NCBI GenBank assembly: GCA_012656075.1
Contig: JAAKBF010000091.1
Coordinates: 186,001-250,000 of the forward strand
DNA length: 64,000 bases
Reading direction: 5' to 3'
Source: Phytophthora hibernalis
Lineage: Eukaryota; Oomycota; Peronosporomycetes; Peronosporales; Peronosporaceae
The notes under the pieces are model-generated. The model saw nothing but the letters and a program-made list of their open reading frames with translations, was not told the origin of the DNA and did no database searches. Positions 41,899-51,496 of this stretch are shown piece after piece; positions within the stretch are counted from its first letter, which is position 1; every line of letters begins with the position of its first letter. The position numbers and the translations under genes were made by a program.

Positions 41899-43923
41899 TT
41901 ATTCCAATTCTTCGATTCGCGCGAGCATCGATTGGATCATCCGCATGTTATACACGCTGAGCTTTACACCTTGGGGCTCTAACCATGGATCAGTACCTTC
42001 CGTGAGCTCCGGATCACTATCAGGGATACGAGCTATCAGATCTAAGAACCCTTGATCGAGAACATCCTGAGCGATCAGACCTAATTCCTTAGGCTAATCA
42101 GGATGAGCCTTCCATTTGTACGATTGAACCTTTAGAGACTTGTAAAGACACTCGACTCTCCCAATAGGCACATCAGCGATTTCTTGCTTCAATCGACGAT
42201 CACTTTGCATTACCATTGCTTCACAGCCAATGTAGCCATTGAATATGCAACAGACGTTGGTATAAGTAATTGGGGTTCCAGAGGCTGATTCGGTATTACC
42301 TGAGTCAGTTCTTAACCGATATACCGACAATCCTACATTTCCGGCGCTATTCCACGTATAACTAATGGTTGAGCTCACTTGCAAAGGGGCTACAGGTGTA
42401 GCTGTGCCAATCCCCACCCGACCAGCTGCGGTTATAGTTATTCGTCTCAAATTATTGCTCATGATGACGAAGTCGTTGTTAGTGGTAGTACCGATATATC
42501 CACTATTGGCGCTCGTTGCATTGCTATTATTATTGATTTGGACAGCGACTTCCACAGGTGATGCATTGCTCGATACCATCAATAGTGGCATATCAAAAGC
42601 TGTAGAATTACCATTTAGATCATTAGAAGCTTTTAGATAGATGTTACCACTATTGAGAGTGATATTCGCTGTGCCATAGCTTGCGTTGGTATATGGCGTA
42701 TTCGTGTTATAAAGCATTTTATTGATTGTATCTGATACGATGTAGAGACATGCTGTGGTTGGTGTAGCGGTCGTTGCGTTAGATGAAATACATATAGCAT
42801 CAGCTGATGATACCAATCCAAACGTATGCGCGTAGCCGCTTTTATAAGGTCGGGTAAAGCCGATATCGAAACACATGCGATGCGACTGACTTACGAAACC
42901 ACCAGTTGGCTTGTCGTTCCAGTTGATCAGCAATAGATCGGCAGCGGTAGCCGAAACGCCAGCAACGAACGTAGAAGGATTGTCAGTCGATATTAGGTTT
43001 AGAATTGGATATATCTTGCTGTTGTATGTTGAGGTTGTCCTTGATGCAATAACCAAGCCAGTGGTATCACTCACACGATAGATATTCATCGTTTCACGGT
43101 TTAACGTTCCTCCGTAAAATCTAAGACAATTCGAATTAGAGGTGCCCAGCGGCATTACCCCGATTCCAGAAGAGTCAAGAGTCATAGCTTTACTCGATAA
43201 AAATGACCCTGCAGTTAGCCCTCCGAATGATGAGTGGTTGAAGTTTTGATAGGTCAGCGTGCTGCTATTCCAAAACTGAATTGCTGGCGTTTGTAGTCCA
43301 GGATAGGAGTTATCGAGCACGAGGTAAGACAATGATGTTATATTGGGCTGATTCGATGTCTGTAGCGTGCCTGTGATCGATGTAGCTGTTAGTGATGCCA
43401 GAGTGCCTATGGATGTGATATTAGGCTGAGCGGCAGTTTGTAGCGTACCTGTGATCGATGTAGCTGTCAATGACGTCAGAGCTCCAAGCGATGTGATATT
43501 GGGCTGAGCGGCTGTTTGTAGCGTACCAGTAATTGTGGTGGCTGTCAGTGATGTGATATTGCCTATTCCACCAGATGGACCAAGTACGAGGGCCTTGTTG
43601 TTTGCTGCTGTTCCAGGAGTGATACTGAGAGCGTAAGTGGGAGCAGATGATACGCTGGAACCATTCACAGTTTGGCTGCTACAAGATAATGCTCCAATTC
43701 CACTGATATCATTATTAGTACCTGGAATGAGGGCTACACCTTGTGTTGCTGTCCCTGGAGTAATTCCTGTAATATAAGTCAAGCGGTAATCATTCTTATC
43801 GAGATAAAGCGTCTGAGCATAGTCATAGGTTAGATATCCACTGGCATCCAATGTTAGATAGAATGCAGGGTTATAGATAGGCGACGAAAATATTGGTTGG
43901 GGATAAGAGAAACCTGAACTCAT
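41899..43923 (-). pseudogene. Tail-fibre/spike protein with S74 intramolecular chaperone
   Basis: The frame from 43923 gives 609 residues. An N-terminal adapter (MSSGFSYPQPIFSSPIYNP) is followed by three to four ~26-residue beta repeats (TSITGTLQTAAQPNITSLG), a beta-rich shaft and head, and a C-terminal S74 peptidase/chaperone starting at SDRRLKQEI. Ser574 and Lys579 are five apart, like the Ser-Lys dyad of endosialidase-type chaperones, which trimerise the fibre and cut themselves off. An amber TAG (42094-42096) interrupts the domain. The frame then continues with KELGLIAQDVLDQGF and a C-terminal helix MRMIQSMLARIEELE to a TAA at 41899-41901, all typical of S74. The fibre would bind the host cell surface. 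Confidence 0.85.
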
Positions 43924-43941
43924 AGTTGTTTTTGTCTCGAG

Positions 43942-43949
43942 CTATATAG
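43942..43949. promoter_or_regulatory. Palindromic CTATATAG between divergent fibre and ATPase genes
   Basis: Perfect 8-bp palindrome, 18 bases from the fibre ATG (minus strand) and 23 bases from the ATPase ATG (plus strand). Being symmetric, one site could serve both genes. The ATATAG core recurs before other viral genes. Confidence 0.6.
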
Positions 43950-43972
43950 ATAGAGTGATTAAAGACACGATC

Positions 43973-44654
43973 ATGAGCGGTATTCCGGACTTCGGCGCTT
44001 CGTTGCCAAAAAGTTCAAGTCTGCGGGTATGGGCGATATCCCTGCCCTTGACATTAAAAGCTGTTTAGAATGGTTGTCCTTGGTCCATCGTTCAGTGGTA
44101 AGAACAATCTCTGTATGTTTATTCTTAAGCATTCTCCACACGTGTTCGCACATTTAACGATCATTGCCCGCAATCCACACCAAGAGCTCTATGAGTATCT
44201 ACGCGATAAGTTGGAGGATTTTATCACTTTTGCTGATCCTGATACCCCACCAAAGGTTGATCAAGTACGCCATACTCCCATGAGCTCGAATAAACCTGAG
44301 CTTGTTATTATCGACGATTACAGCAACGATAAGCTACTCCAGAAGAACATCTTCTCACATTACTTCACAAGAGGAAGACACTTCAAATTGAGTACCATAT
44401 TCCTAAGCCACAGCTACTTTGCCACCGACAAGATGATCAGACTCAACAGTGAATACGTAGCTATCTTAAGAGCGAATTCGAAACGTGATTTACAGATGGT
44501 TGTGAAAGATTTCAATATCAAGGGCGTAGATGATCGGTCGATTGTCTATTACTACAATAAAGCCACTGAACAGAAAGGACAGATGTTATTCATCGACTCT
44601 GTTAAAGGACAAATCCGCAACAACTTTGACAGACCTATTGCTATGGATGACTAA
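43973..44654 (+). pseudogene. FtsK/HerA-type DNA packaging ATPase (A32-like)
   Basis: Pumps the viral genome into capsids. The main frame from 44070 starts MVVLGPSFSGKNNL, the Walker A; the Thr normally after GK is replaced by Asn. Walker B is ELVIIDDYSND near 44.3 kb, followed by RGRHFKLSTIFLSHSYF, the conserved strand of A32-type ATPases, and a C-terminal GVDDRSIVYYYN. An upstream ATG at 43973 (MSGIPDFGASLP) belongs to the same gene but is separated by frame changes near 44010 (an A5 run) and 44065. The GKNN variant and the breaks suggest loss of function. Confidence 0.85.
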
Positions 44655-44701
44655 TTCCGAATTATCCATCAGAAAAATGCTTATCATCATATATAACCAA
44701 A

Positions 44702-45576
44702 ATGGCGAGCTTTCTCAAACTTGACAGTACCAACCAAATCCAAGATGGATACAACTCTACTTGGAAATACTCGTTCCCTGGTTCAGCTGCTGACTTCCGC
44801 GACGTAGTTTGTGCAGTCAAAGCATTACCATGTACAACAGTGAGTACAACATTGACGCGATGCAATTCCAAAACACAAGCTTCAAGGTCGAAGTTCCGAC
44901 TGCGGCTACCACCTCTAATATCAGTATCACTCTCCCAGATGGTATTTATTCTTATGATGACATCAATCGCAGCATTCAGACAGCCCTCGTGAATGCTGGA
45001 GCATATTTGATCGACCCAACTGGGAATAACGTCTTTTACCTAAAACTGAGTGAAAACAGTGTCTATTACGCGTGCCAGGTGGAGTTTTCAGCAACACCAA
45101 CGACATTACCAACTCTTGGAGGTACTTGGACAAAACCAGCTATTGGACTATGCTCAGCTGGTGGTACTGGATTGCCTACTATCACTCGTGTACCTCGACT
45201 AATTATTGATAATGTCGAGTTTGGAAAGGTGGTTGGTCTGACGGCAGGTACGTATCCTTCTACCTCAGCTACAGTTGCCAGTGCTCAACTCTCTAACAAA
45301 CTTCCACAGATTCACCCCACCAGCTCATACATCGTTCGTTGTGATCTTATTAAAAATGAGTACGTTGCATCTGGTGATATTGTAAGTGCATTCGATAGAG
45401 GTGATGCAGCGATTGGTCAGCTAATTTCATATAAACCGAGTCAGTATGCATGGATGAATTGCCACAATGGCTCTCGCTCTACAATTACTATCAGTATCTA
45501 CAACCAAAACGATAAGAAGGTAATCTTCCGTGATACTTCAGTTTCAATCATGCTGTTGCTAAGACCAAAAAAATAA
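44702..45576 (+). pseudogene. Penton-like minor capsid protein
   Basis: Starts MASFLKLDSTNQIQDGYNST. After a one-base change near 44820 it continues SITMYNSEYNIDAMQFQNTS, ITLPDGIYSYDDINRSIQ, AYLIDPTGNNVFYLKLSEN, and ends in VSIMLLLRPKK. The pattern (N-terminal strand pairs, DGxYSYDDIN, YLIDxxGNNVFYL) is that of the single-jelly-roll minor capsid protein of Polintons and related viruses, which forms the five-fold vertices. An ATATATAA stretch precedes the ATG. Confidence 0.8.
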
Positions 45577-45598
45577 GTTAGCTAATGCTTCTTTTTTC

Positions 45599-46322
45599 TC
45601 ACAAACGGAAGGAACCACCAGACTTACGCATAGCACGAATCTTAGCCATGTGGTCCTTAGCTTCTTGTGAACCCTTCGCAAATTTCTTACTCTTTGGCTT
45701 GCCCACACCTACTCCATACCGACGACGTACCTCGCCTCGGATAGACTTGATTAGGTTCTCATGCTCAGGTTTGGTCGCCTTAGATAGTAGGTACTTCTCT
45801 CCAGAATCGACCACATCGGTTAAGAACGCCTTTGCGTTTAGCATACGAAAGCGCACGCTTTGCTCCTTTCTTAACATCCGTCATGGTTAGTCGTCCTCCT
45901 TCCTTATCACTATCAGAGTCATAAACACCAATGCCAGTCATGGAACGAATAGCAGCTCTTGCTGGGATAGCACCCTGTGGAGCTCCGAGTGCGGTGGCAA
46001 GAGCTGGTACAGCAACGTCGGCAGCGCGAGACAATAGACCTGAGTCCTTAGCAAACCTGAAGCTGATTTAATGCCTGGACCAGATTGAACCTCCTTGTGC
46101 GCGCTTATACCCCTTCTTGACTTCGTGTCTTGTGATGTCAAGACGAACACCGCGACCTGCCTTGCGAGCCTTGAGCGCCTTCTCATATGAAGCGGGGTGA
46201 AGATGAATAACAGAACCACTACCTTTGAGTTGGTCAGCTGTAAGACTTAGCTTACCAGTCTTGAAAGCTTTGGTCAGCTTGGGACCTGGAATATCACTGG
46301 AGATCGTTAATTCGCGATACAT
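45599..46322 (-). pseudogene. Viral core/virion basic protein
   Basis: One gene in three frames. First is MYRELTISSDIPGPKLTKAF...HPASYEKALKARKAGRG (46322-46068). Next is a hydrophobic Ala-rich stretch, DVAVPALATALGAPQ, with MTGIGVYDSD (46034-45850). Last is a Lys/Arg-rich C-terminus, KPKSKKFAKGSQEAKDHMAK, ending GGSFRL. The arrangement of an N-terminal HPASY/KAxKAxKG box, an Ala-rich amphipathic middle and a basic tail recurs in Polinton/PLV virion proteins near the protease. A role in capsid interior or DNA condensation is likely but inferred. CTATAT at 46330-46335 lies seven bases before the start. Confidence 0.6.
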
Positions 46323-46343
46323 GATTAATCTATATTTTCCAAA

Positions 46344-46722
46344 CTAAAGAATAGTTAAATTTAAATCCTTCATCTTTGAAAATACTTGCGGTTTCTTATG
46401 TTGCTTGGAATAGAGCCATAGCATACAGAATGGTCCACAAAAATCGCCATACGTACCTTGATACTGTTTGGGGTTGTATTTACCGATACCATACTTTGTT
46501 GGGGCTGCCTCGCCCATACTATCGAAGTATTCGCCATTATGGACAGCCGTCCAGTGTCCTACATCGAGATTAGGTGGTCGTAGTAGAACCAGATATGAAC
46601 CTTTCTTAGATATCGGCTTTGTGATTTCATTCGATTCATAGATATCATCCAGATGAACTCCAATTTTTCGCGAGTTCGATCAGATCATGATCGGATGTGA
46701 TCGGCTTGATAAGATTGCTCAT
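46344..46722 (-). pseudogene. Adenovirus-type cysteine maturation protease
   Basis: Cuts virion proteins during maturation. From MSNLIKPITSDHDLIELAKN a one-base loss in an A-run (near 46670) shifts the frame. It then reads KIGVHLDDIYESNEI, GHWTAVHNGEYFDSMGE (catalytic His, codon 46555-46557, with a downstream acidic residue), YQGTYGDFCGPFCMLWLY (the Gln/Cys box) and stops at 46344. This is the C5/Ulp1-like pattern of adenovirus and Polinton proteases. The length, about 125 residues, is short. It shares a 48-bp divergent spacer with the capsid gene. Confidence 0.85.
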
Positions 46723-46742
46723 AATATTTAATTTCGTTCAAA

Positions 46743-46751
46743 CTATATTAG
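46743..46751. promoter_or_regulatory. CTATATTAG between divergent protease and capsid genes
   Basis: Near-palindrome in the 48-bp gap between protease (minus) and MCP (plus) starts, 20-27 bases from each ATG. It has the same design as the fibre/ATPase intergenic motif. Confidence 0.5.
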
Positions 46752-46770
46752 AAAACATATACAATCCACG

Positions 46771-48488
46771 ATGAGTGAAACTCAACTATCCGACCAATAT
46801 TTGTACCAGAGCTCGCTCAAGAGCGACCCGAAGATCAAGGTATCTTCTGGCAAGCGAGTACCCTTCGTTATCGATCTCAATCAGGGATCGTATCAGAATG
46901 GTGTTATTACTATCGATGCAACTGCTCAGCTTAACGGCTCCGAAGGATTTGCTTGCCTTCGCGATGCGTACATTATGCTCCCATACAAGGTATCGATGAA
47001 GAATGGTGCTACTGCTCAGACTTTACCCGCCAATCGTTTCTGTGCTACTTTGAAGTGTGGCAACTGGAACGTCATTGACAGCATGTCTCTTGAACTAAAT
47101 GGCAAGACCATTGTTTCCATGGCTGACTACAAGCTCTTTTGGAACAATGTCCGCGCGCAGACAAGCTACAGTCCTCAGTATGTTGAGAAGCATGGAGCAG
47201 AGTCTTTCCTTTACCCGGATGCTGCTCAGTCCGCTTTGTACAGTTCTGCTACCATCTCGACTACTGGTGATGGATACTCAAACACTACTGCATTCTCATC
47301 TTCGTTTGCCACCACTGGCCCCTCGGGTGGTGCATCTATTCCCAACGATGGCTTTGCTCGCCGACTTCTGTCTAACCCTCCTAATGCTGGCTCTGATTTC
47401 TCTACGTCGTGGCCGTCTGTAGGTGGAGCTGCTGCTTCTACCACTATCTCGAATCAGACTGCTCGTGGTGCCTTTGTATCTGGTGCTGCTACTGTTAACG
47501 CCATCATGGGAACGTGGAACTATATGCTAAAGGTTAAGCTAACTGATCTCCATCCGATTTTCAAGGAGCTCGATTTGATGGCTAACCCTCAGATCCGTCT
47601 CCGTTTCCGCGTCAACCAGGGTACTTCGTCTGTTGCTGTAGATGCGTCGAAGGGTATGTCGCTAACGACCACTACTCTCGCAAGTGGTAATGTCTGTCCT
47701 GTTATGGTTGCGGCTTCTTCCACCGGTAATCCTATGGCTAGTGTCCTTGCTGCCTCTGCCCCATTCAGCATTTCTTGGGGAGCCGTTGTCAATGCACTTG
47801 AACCGACCATCGATGGTACCTACATGCCATTTACTACTTCTCGTCTGTATGTACCGTTCGTTCATCTTGAGAACCCTCAGGCAATGATCTCCAAGCCTGT
47901 TAAGAAGGTTCGATACAATGATTGCTATGCACAGTGGTTCTACCAGCGTGCTGGTACTGGTAAGCAGTCGACTCAGCTTAATGCTGCATTTGATCTCCAG
48001 CTTTCCGCTTCTGTTAAGAATGCTAAGTATGTTATTCTCCTTCCTTTTGCTGAGCAGACGGGTAGCTTTGCTTCTGCTGCTGTACAGGAGTTCCAGAGTC
48101 CGTTTGATTCGGCTCCTTGGACTCTTCACCCCGGTTCAAGCATTCGCAACTTTAACGTTCGTATTGGTTCTCAGCAGACGTTTGACATCAGCCACGACTA
48201 TGACTTCCACCACTTCACTAATGAAGTCGCTAAGATTTCTTCGATTAACGGTGATCTGACTCTGAGCTGGTGAATGGTCTTCTTGACTATCAGACGTGGT
48301 CGCTAACTAACCGTGTTCTCATTGCTGATGTTAGCCGCCTGACGAAACGTGATGTACCCCAGGCTATTCAGGTTCAGGGCGTTAATGCTGGTTGCCAAGG
48401 TACCAACATGCTTGTTTTGGTTGTGAGTGAGCAAGAGCTCTCCTACGATCGTCTAACGGGTGAGGTTCTTGATTTTACCACTGCTTAG
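46771..48488 (+). pseudogene. Major capsid protein (double jelly roll)
   Basis: Builds the icosahedral shell. The long frame (500 residues) starts MSETQLSDQYLYQSSLKSD. It contains the first jelly roll (GKRVPFVIDLNQGSYQNGV, NVIDSMSLELNGKTI), a linker rich in Ser/Thr/Gly, and the second jelly roll (YMLKVKLTDLHPIFKELDLM, RLYVPFVHLENPQ, KKVRYNDCYAQWFYQRAGTG). The frame stops at 48273, but the true C-terminus continues in another frame from about 48260 (VNGLLDYQTWSLTNRVLI...RLTGEVLDFTTA, stop 48488). The joined length of ~570 residues is usual for Polinton/PLV capsid proteins. It is the best-preserved viral gene. Confidence 0.9.
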
Positions 48489-48514
48489 AAGTTAGGCTTT
48501 AAAAACATATTTTT

Positions 48515-48823
48515 TTACTTAATCTCTAAAGCCTCGACAAGCTTAGGACATTTCTCAATTACGAATGGGTTCTTACGAAGCCAATCGATATAATTAGAAT
48601 CGGTGCGACTAATTTGTTTTAGCGTCTTCCCTTTGTACTTGCCCCAACTCATCATATACGAGTTATCATTGCTTAGAAACTTGGAGTGAAGGAAAATCTT
48701 GATATCCTCAGTAATATTGAGACTGGGTTGGTTGTGCATCCATCGACAATAACCAGGATCAGAAGCATATACTTCTTCGATCGGTGTGCCCTTGTATTTT
48801 CCAAAAGTTAGTTCGAACGTCAT
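48515..48823 (-). CDS. Small protein with two ExoX-C-like repeats
   Basis: An intact 102-residue frame with an internal duplication: FGKYKGTPIEEVYASDPGYCRWM (residues 7-29) and WGKYKGKTLKQISRTDSNYIDWL (about residues 61-83). The GKYKG...DxxYxxWL pattern is the small domain found at the C-terminus of ExoX-like exonucleases and as stand-alone proteins in phages and large DNA viruses. Its role is unknown; nucleic-acid binding is plausible. It is the last gene before the right terminal repeat. Confidence 0.7.
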   Translation of the reverse strand: MTFELTFGKYKGTPIEEVYASDPGYCRWMHNQPSLNITEDIKIFLHSKFLSNDNSYMMSWGKYKGKTLKQISRTDSNYIDWLRKNPFVIEKCPKLVEALEIK

Positions 48824-48911
48824 GTTATCAGTTTGGGTATCTATTTACATAGCCTACTAAAAATTTTGAGAAAAAAATAAATTCGGAAAAAATTCTGGCT
48901 GAGTATCTCAC

Positions 48912-49088
48912 CAGTTGAGATGATCTGAAACCACCCTCAGATCAAAAGGCGTTGGTTTTGCTCTCAGGTGGTCGAGAGCTTGCGTCGCTGAAAGAGCATC
49001 TGCCTCGAAAGAACGTTCCAGGATTGTTCTTTTTGATAAATTACGGTAAGGAAAAAACTGCCGGCGTAATGTTCCAAGTATTACTACT
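48912..49088 (-). repeat. Right terminal inverted repeat of the virus
   Basis: Reverse complement of the left terminus, ending ...CCAAGTATTACTACT at 49088. Near-identical for ~51 bp, then about three quarters identical out to GGGTGGTTTCAGATC. Confidence 0.88.
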
Positions 49089-49094
49089 GGCGTT
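49089..49094. repeat. Target-site duplication, right (GGCGTT)
   Basis: Exact partner of 30254-30259. Confidence 0.93.
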
Positions 49095-49275
49095 AGAATG
49101 CGTTGAAGATCCAGCCCCAGCACTAGAAGGAAGCCCAGAACTGCAGCCACCGTTATCGCGAGCAACAGCAGCACGTGCAGGAGCACAAACGACTATTAGA
49201 TCCACAACACCGACCGTATCTCCACCGTCGTCCTTCTCCGTAATAAGAGTGTCATGTAGTTGGTGCAGCCCTCAA
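49089..49275 (-). pseudogene. Host reading frame, part upstream of the virus insertion
   Basis: Minus-strand frame (HDTLITEKDDGGDTVGVVDL, then ...NGGCSSGLPSSAGAGSSTHSN) that ends at the viral terminus. It is in phase with the frame left of 30260. Gly/Ala/Ser/Asp-rich, no recognised domain. Confidence 0.5.
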
Positions 49276-49710
49276 ATGTATGGTATGGTAGCAGTTGTGT
49301 ATTTGCTTCTTTGGCGAAAGTGGGGCCCACTCAAAATAATACTTCGACACGTTCGTCGAGCACACCTGACCGACCTCCGGAAGGTCAGTAGGCAAGATAG
49401 AGTGTGTCGTGCCAAGCACTTCAAACTAATCAGATTGTGAGTTCATATAAGCCACGGACTATACTAAATTAACTCGACGAAGTTAGACCGTATCGGGCGT
49501 TCCTTCCGTCTCCCAGGAAACAAGAAAATGTGAATCTGAACCCGAATGGCCCAAGCCGCGCGAGTCTCGTGGTGAAGAAATGATTCTAAGAGTCACGAGC
49601 GTTTCACGTCAGCTGACTTCAAGTTGCAGTTCATGTTTTGCACGTAATATATCCGTAATATTCATTACTTTACTTAGGTTTCGATCTGTTTTTAGAGGAA
49701 TCGATGGTAG
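49276..49710. other. Unassigned spacer
   Basis: No recognisable coding sequence. Intron-like acceptor signals (TTTTTAG at 49695, GTAG at 49710) precede the acidic exon that follows. Confidence 0.4.
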
Positions 49711-50022
49711 GATACGAGCGAACAGACGTCTACGAGTGCTCCCGAGTCCCCAACGTCCGAACAAGAGTCTACAAGCGCCCCCGAATCCTCGACATCCGAG
49801 TCTTCTCAGGACACGACTTCGTATACCTTTAGTCAGCAATCGACGGAGGCACCTACATCCAACTCGGAGGAATCAAAGTCTTCCGGCAACGACGATCAAA
49901 AGTCCCAGTCCGAGTCAAAGAAGGACGATGAGGAAGAGAGCAGCAAGAAGGACGATGAAAGCTCGGAGAACAAGAATTCCGAGAACGACGACGACAGTGA
50001 CCGTCAACGCCTGCGCCAGTAA
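49711..50022 (+). CDS. Acidic Ser/Thr-rich terminal exon
   Basis: From 49711 the frame reads DTSEQTSTSAPESPTSEQES, with the ~14-residue repeat TSEQ(T/E)STSAPES(P/S) twice, then SQQSTEAPTSNSEESKSSGN, an Asp/Glu/Lys/Ser-rich tail (KKDDEEESSKKDDESSEN) and a stop at 50022. It looks like the disordered or mucin-like 3' exon of a secreted or nuclear protein whose 5' part I cannot find. The other overlapping frame (Arg/Pro-rich) is less natural. Confidence 0.45.
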   Translation, partial: DTSEQTSTSAPESPTSEQESTSAPESSTSESSQDTTSYTFSQQSTEAPTSNSEESKSSGNDDQKSQSESKKDDEEESSKKDDESSENKNSENDDDSDRQRLRQ

Positions 50023-50244
50023 GCACGATGCCTACAAAAGACGGTCACCAAAGAGGGCCGGTGTGTTTGATACCAGCTCGTACATGTGCATTTCATTGAG
50101 TTTGTCGAAGTAAAAATAAATGTCTTGAGAGCCTTACATTACACCTAGACCCTCGCGCGTCATTGGATAAAACAAAAGTAGGTGGGATTAAGCGACCCTT
50201 CACGCCAATGGTAGGGGTGCAAACTCACCTTGTATTGAAAAAGC

Positions 50245-50363
50245 CTTGGATGGGGGCATAATGCACCTCCTCCGTCCGCGAAAGGGTTATTAATAACCCT
50301 CCTCCGTCCGCGAAAGGGTTATTAATAACCCTTTCGCGGACGAAGAAGTATGCCCCATCCAAG
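50245..50363. mobile_element. 119-bp palindromic foldback/MITE
   Basis: Ends CTTGGATGGGGGCATA (50245-50260) and TATGCCCCATCCAAG (50349-50363) are inverted repeats. Inside, CCTCCGTCCGCGAAAGGGTT...TAATAACC occurs twice in tandem, and the second copy meets its own inverse (TAACCCTTTCGCGGACG). Nearly the whole element can fold on itself. No clear target duplication. Similar short elements with GGGGCATA ends could be dispersed in the genome. Confidence 0.75.
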
Positions 50364-50779
50364 ATCGATGAATTTAGGATTCCTTCAACACGCCTTCAAC
50401 CAACATCTTGCTAATACTGCTTATTTTTCGCCTTCATTTGAGTTTTGTTCCTATCAGTATCTCTTAACCAATACAATCCAAAAATGACGTACATGAATGC
50501 ACGACGAATTCCAATCCATTTTTCTATAAACACTTCCTTTGAAACTTAGTTTGCTGAGCTCAAAAGTAAAATCCAGAGCTGTTCTGTGCTTTGTTCACAA
50601 AGTTGGTAAAAGCGAAAACAAGTAGTAATGCGACGACTTAGCGAGCTGCGAATCCGACGGGCCAACAGCCCGCAAACCAGTAAATTGGCAAATTGCAGGA
50701 CAGACAGCGAGGGTCTCGAGAAGTGCGTGCGATGCCAAGTGCGTAGGTCCTTTGACATTATCCTGAGTGTTGATATCCT
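50364..50779. other. Unassigned spacer
   Basis: About 400 bp. A short Arg-rich frame from 50628 has no recognisable domain. Otherwise nothing. Confidence 0.4.
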
Positions 50780-51404
50780 TAGTTTTTGTTATGCTGCAGT
50801 CGCGCGCTGCTCAGTTCTACCAGCACTCTACCAGCATGCGGCGGAGACTCTGTCCAAGGTGAACTCCATGGATTGCAGAGATGCTGAGAGTTGACTCACA
50901 ATGGAGATTGTGATCGTGCTCTGCAGACGCGAGGGTCCACTACAAGACGGCGATTTCTCCGACGCTATCAAACTGCAAAAGCAGATTGTCGACATTTACG
51001 CGCAACAGGACAGCACACCAAGGAGGAGGCGCTGGAGGCCTTTCGCCGGGCTGCCGACTACTTCTCCGAAGAAAAATAGCGGTCATCTGCTAACAACATG
51101 CTGCTGAAGGTGGCGCAGTTCTCGGCTGAGGTCAGAAAGTGCGTTCGAAAGGACAGGAAGGGGTGGAAGAGCAATGGTGCTCGTGCATATGAACTGGGAC
51201 GGGTTCCAGGACACCGACTACACTTTCGCAGACAACCATTGGGTCAAGTTCCTGCAGGTCATGAGTCGGGGCTACCAGGCCTTCAACGCTGACACTGTGT
51301 TCCAGTTCGACACCATTTCAAAGATTGAGTCGTGGAAGATCACACTGCTGTTGCGCGTTAAGGAGACCATCATTGGCGAGATCGAGGCGCAGGGTCTGAC
51401 TTAA
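50780..51404 (+). pseudogene. Alpha-SNAP (NSF attachment protein) relic
   Basis: Pieces of the TPR-like alpha-SNAP superhelix occur in three frames: AAETLSKVNSMDCRDA; then SDAIKLQKQIVDIYAQQDS; then TKEEALEAFRRAADYFSEEK, SANNMLLKVAQFSAEV; and last the C-terminal helices DTVFQFDTISKIESWKITLL with LRVKETIIGE, ending at 51404. The C-terminal part corresponds to the region that stimulates NSF in SNARE disassembly. The central helices are partly missing, and stops or frame shifts occur near 50892, 51010, 51077 and 51150, so it is a relic of a gene present elsewhere. Confidence 0.75.
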
Positions 51405-51496
51405 GCCTCATCGGACAGACTGCTACCCTTGGGTAAGTTAAGACTCGGCACCAGCGTCGCATTGCATTTTCGATCAATTTTCGCCTGGCGGGGTTT

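Larger units (their letters stand above)
30260..49088. mobile_element. Maverick/Polinton-like endogenous virus, 18.8 kb, terminally complete
   Basis: Terminal inverted repeats begin AGTAGTAATACTTGGAACAT and end in its reverse complement (AG...CT, as in Mavericks), with a 6-bp duplication GGCGTT outside. Inside is the full Polinton/PLV gene set: protein-primed PolB, RVE integrase with chromodomain, packaging ATPase, adenovirus-like protease, penton-like protein, double-jelly-roll capsid protein and core-like protein. Accessory genes include an S74 tail fibre. Base composition is clearly more AT-rich than the flanking host genes. Most genes have one or more frame breaks, and two have in-frame nonsense codons. 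The element is therefore a structurally intact but genetically decaying provirus. Gene order along it is PolB, INT, small ORFs, repeat array, fibre(-), ATPase, penton, core(-), protease(-), MCP, ExoX-like(-). Confidence 0.95.

Noticed and set aside
30260..49088. Considered a retrotransposon because of the integrase
   Set aside because: No reverse transcriptase; capsid, packaging ATPase, protease and protein-primed PolB plus long inverted repeats and a 6-bp duplication fit Maverick/Polinton.
49580..50113. Arg/Pro-rich plus-strand frame
   Set aside because: The overlapping frame ending at 50022 gives a natural acidic Ser/Thr repeat protein; the Arg/Pro frame is its shadow.
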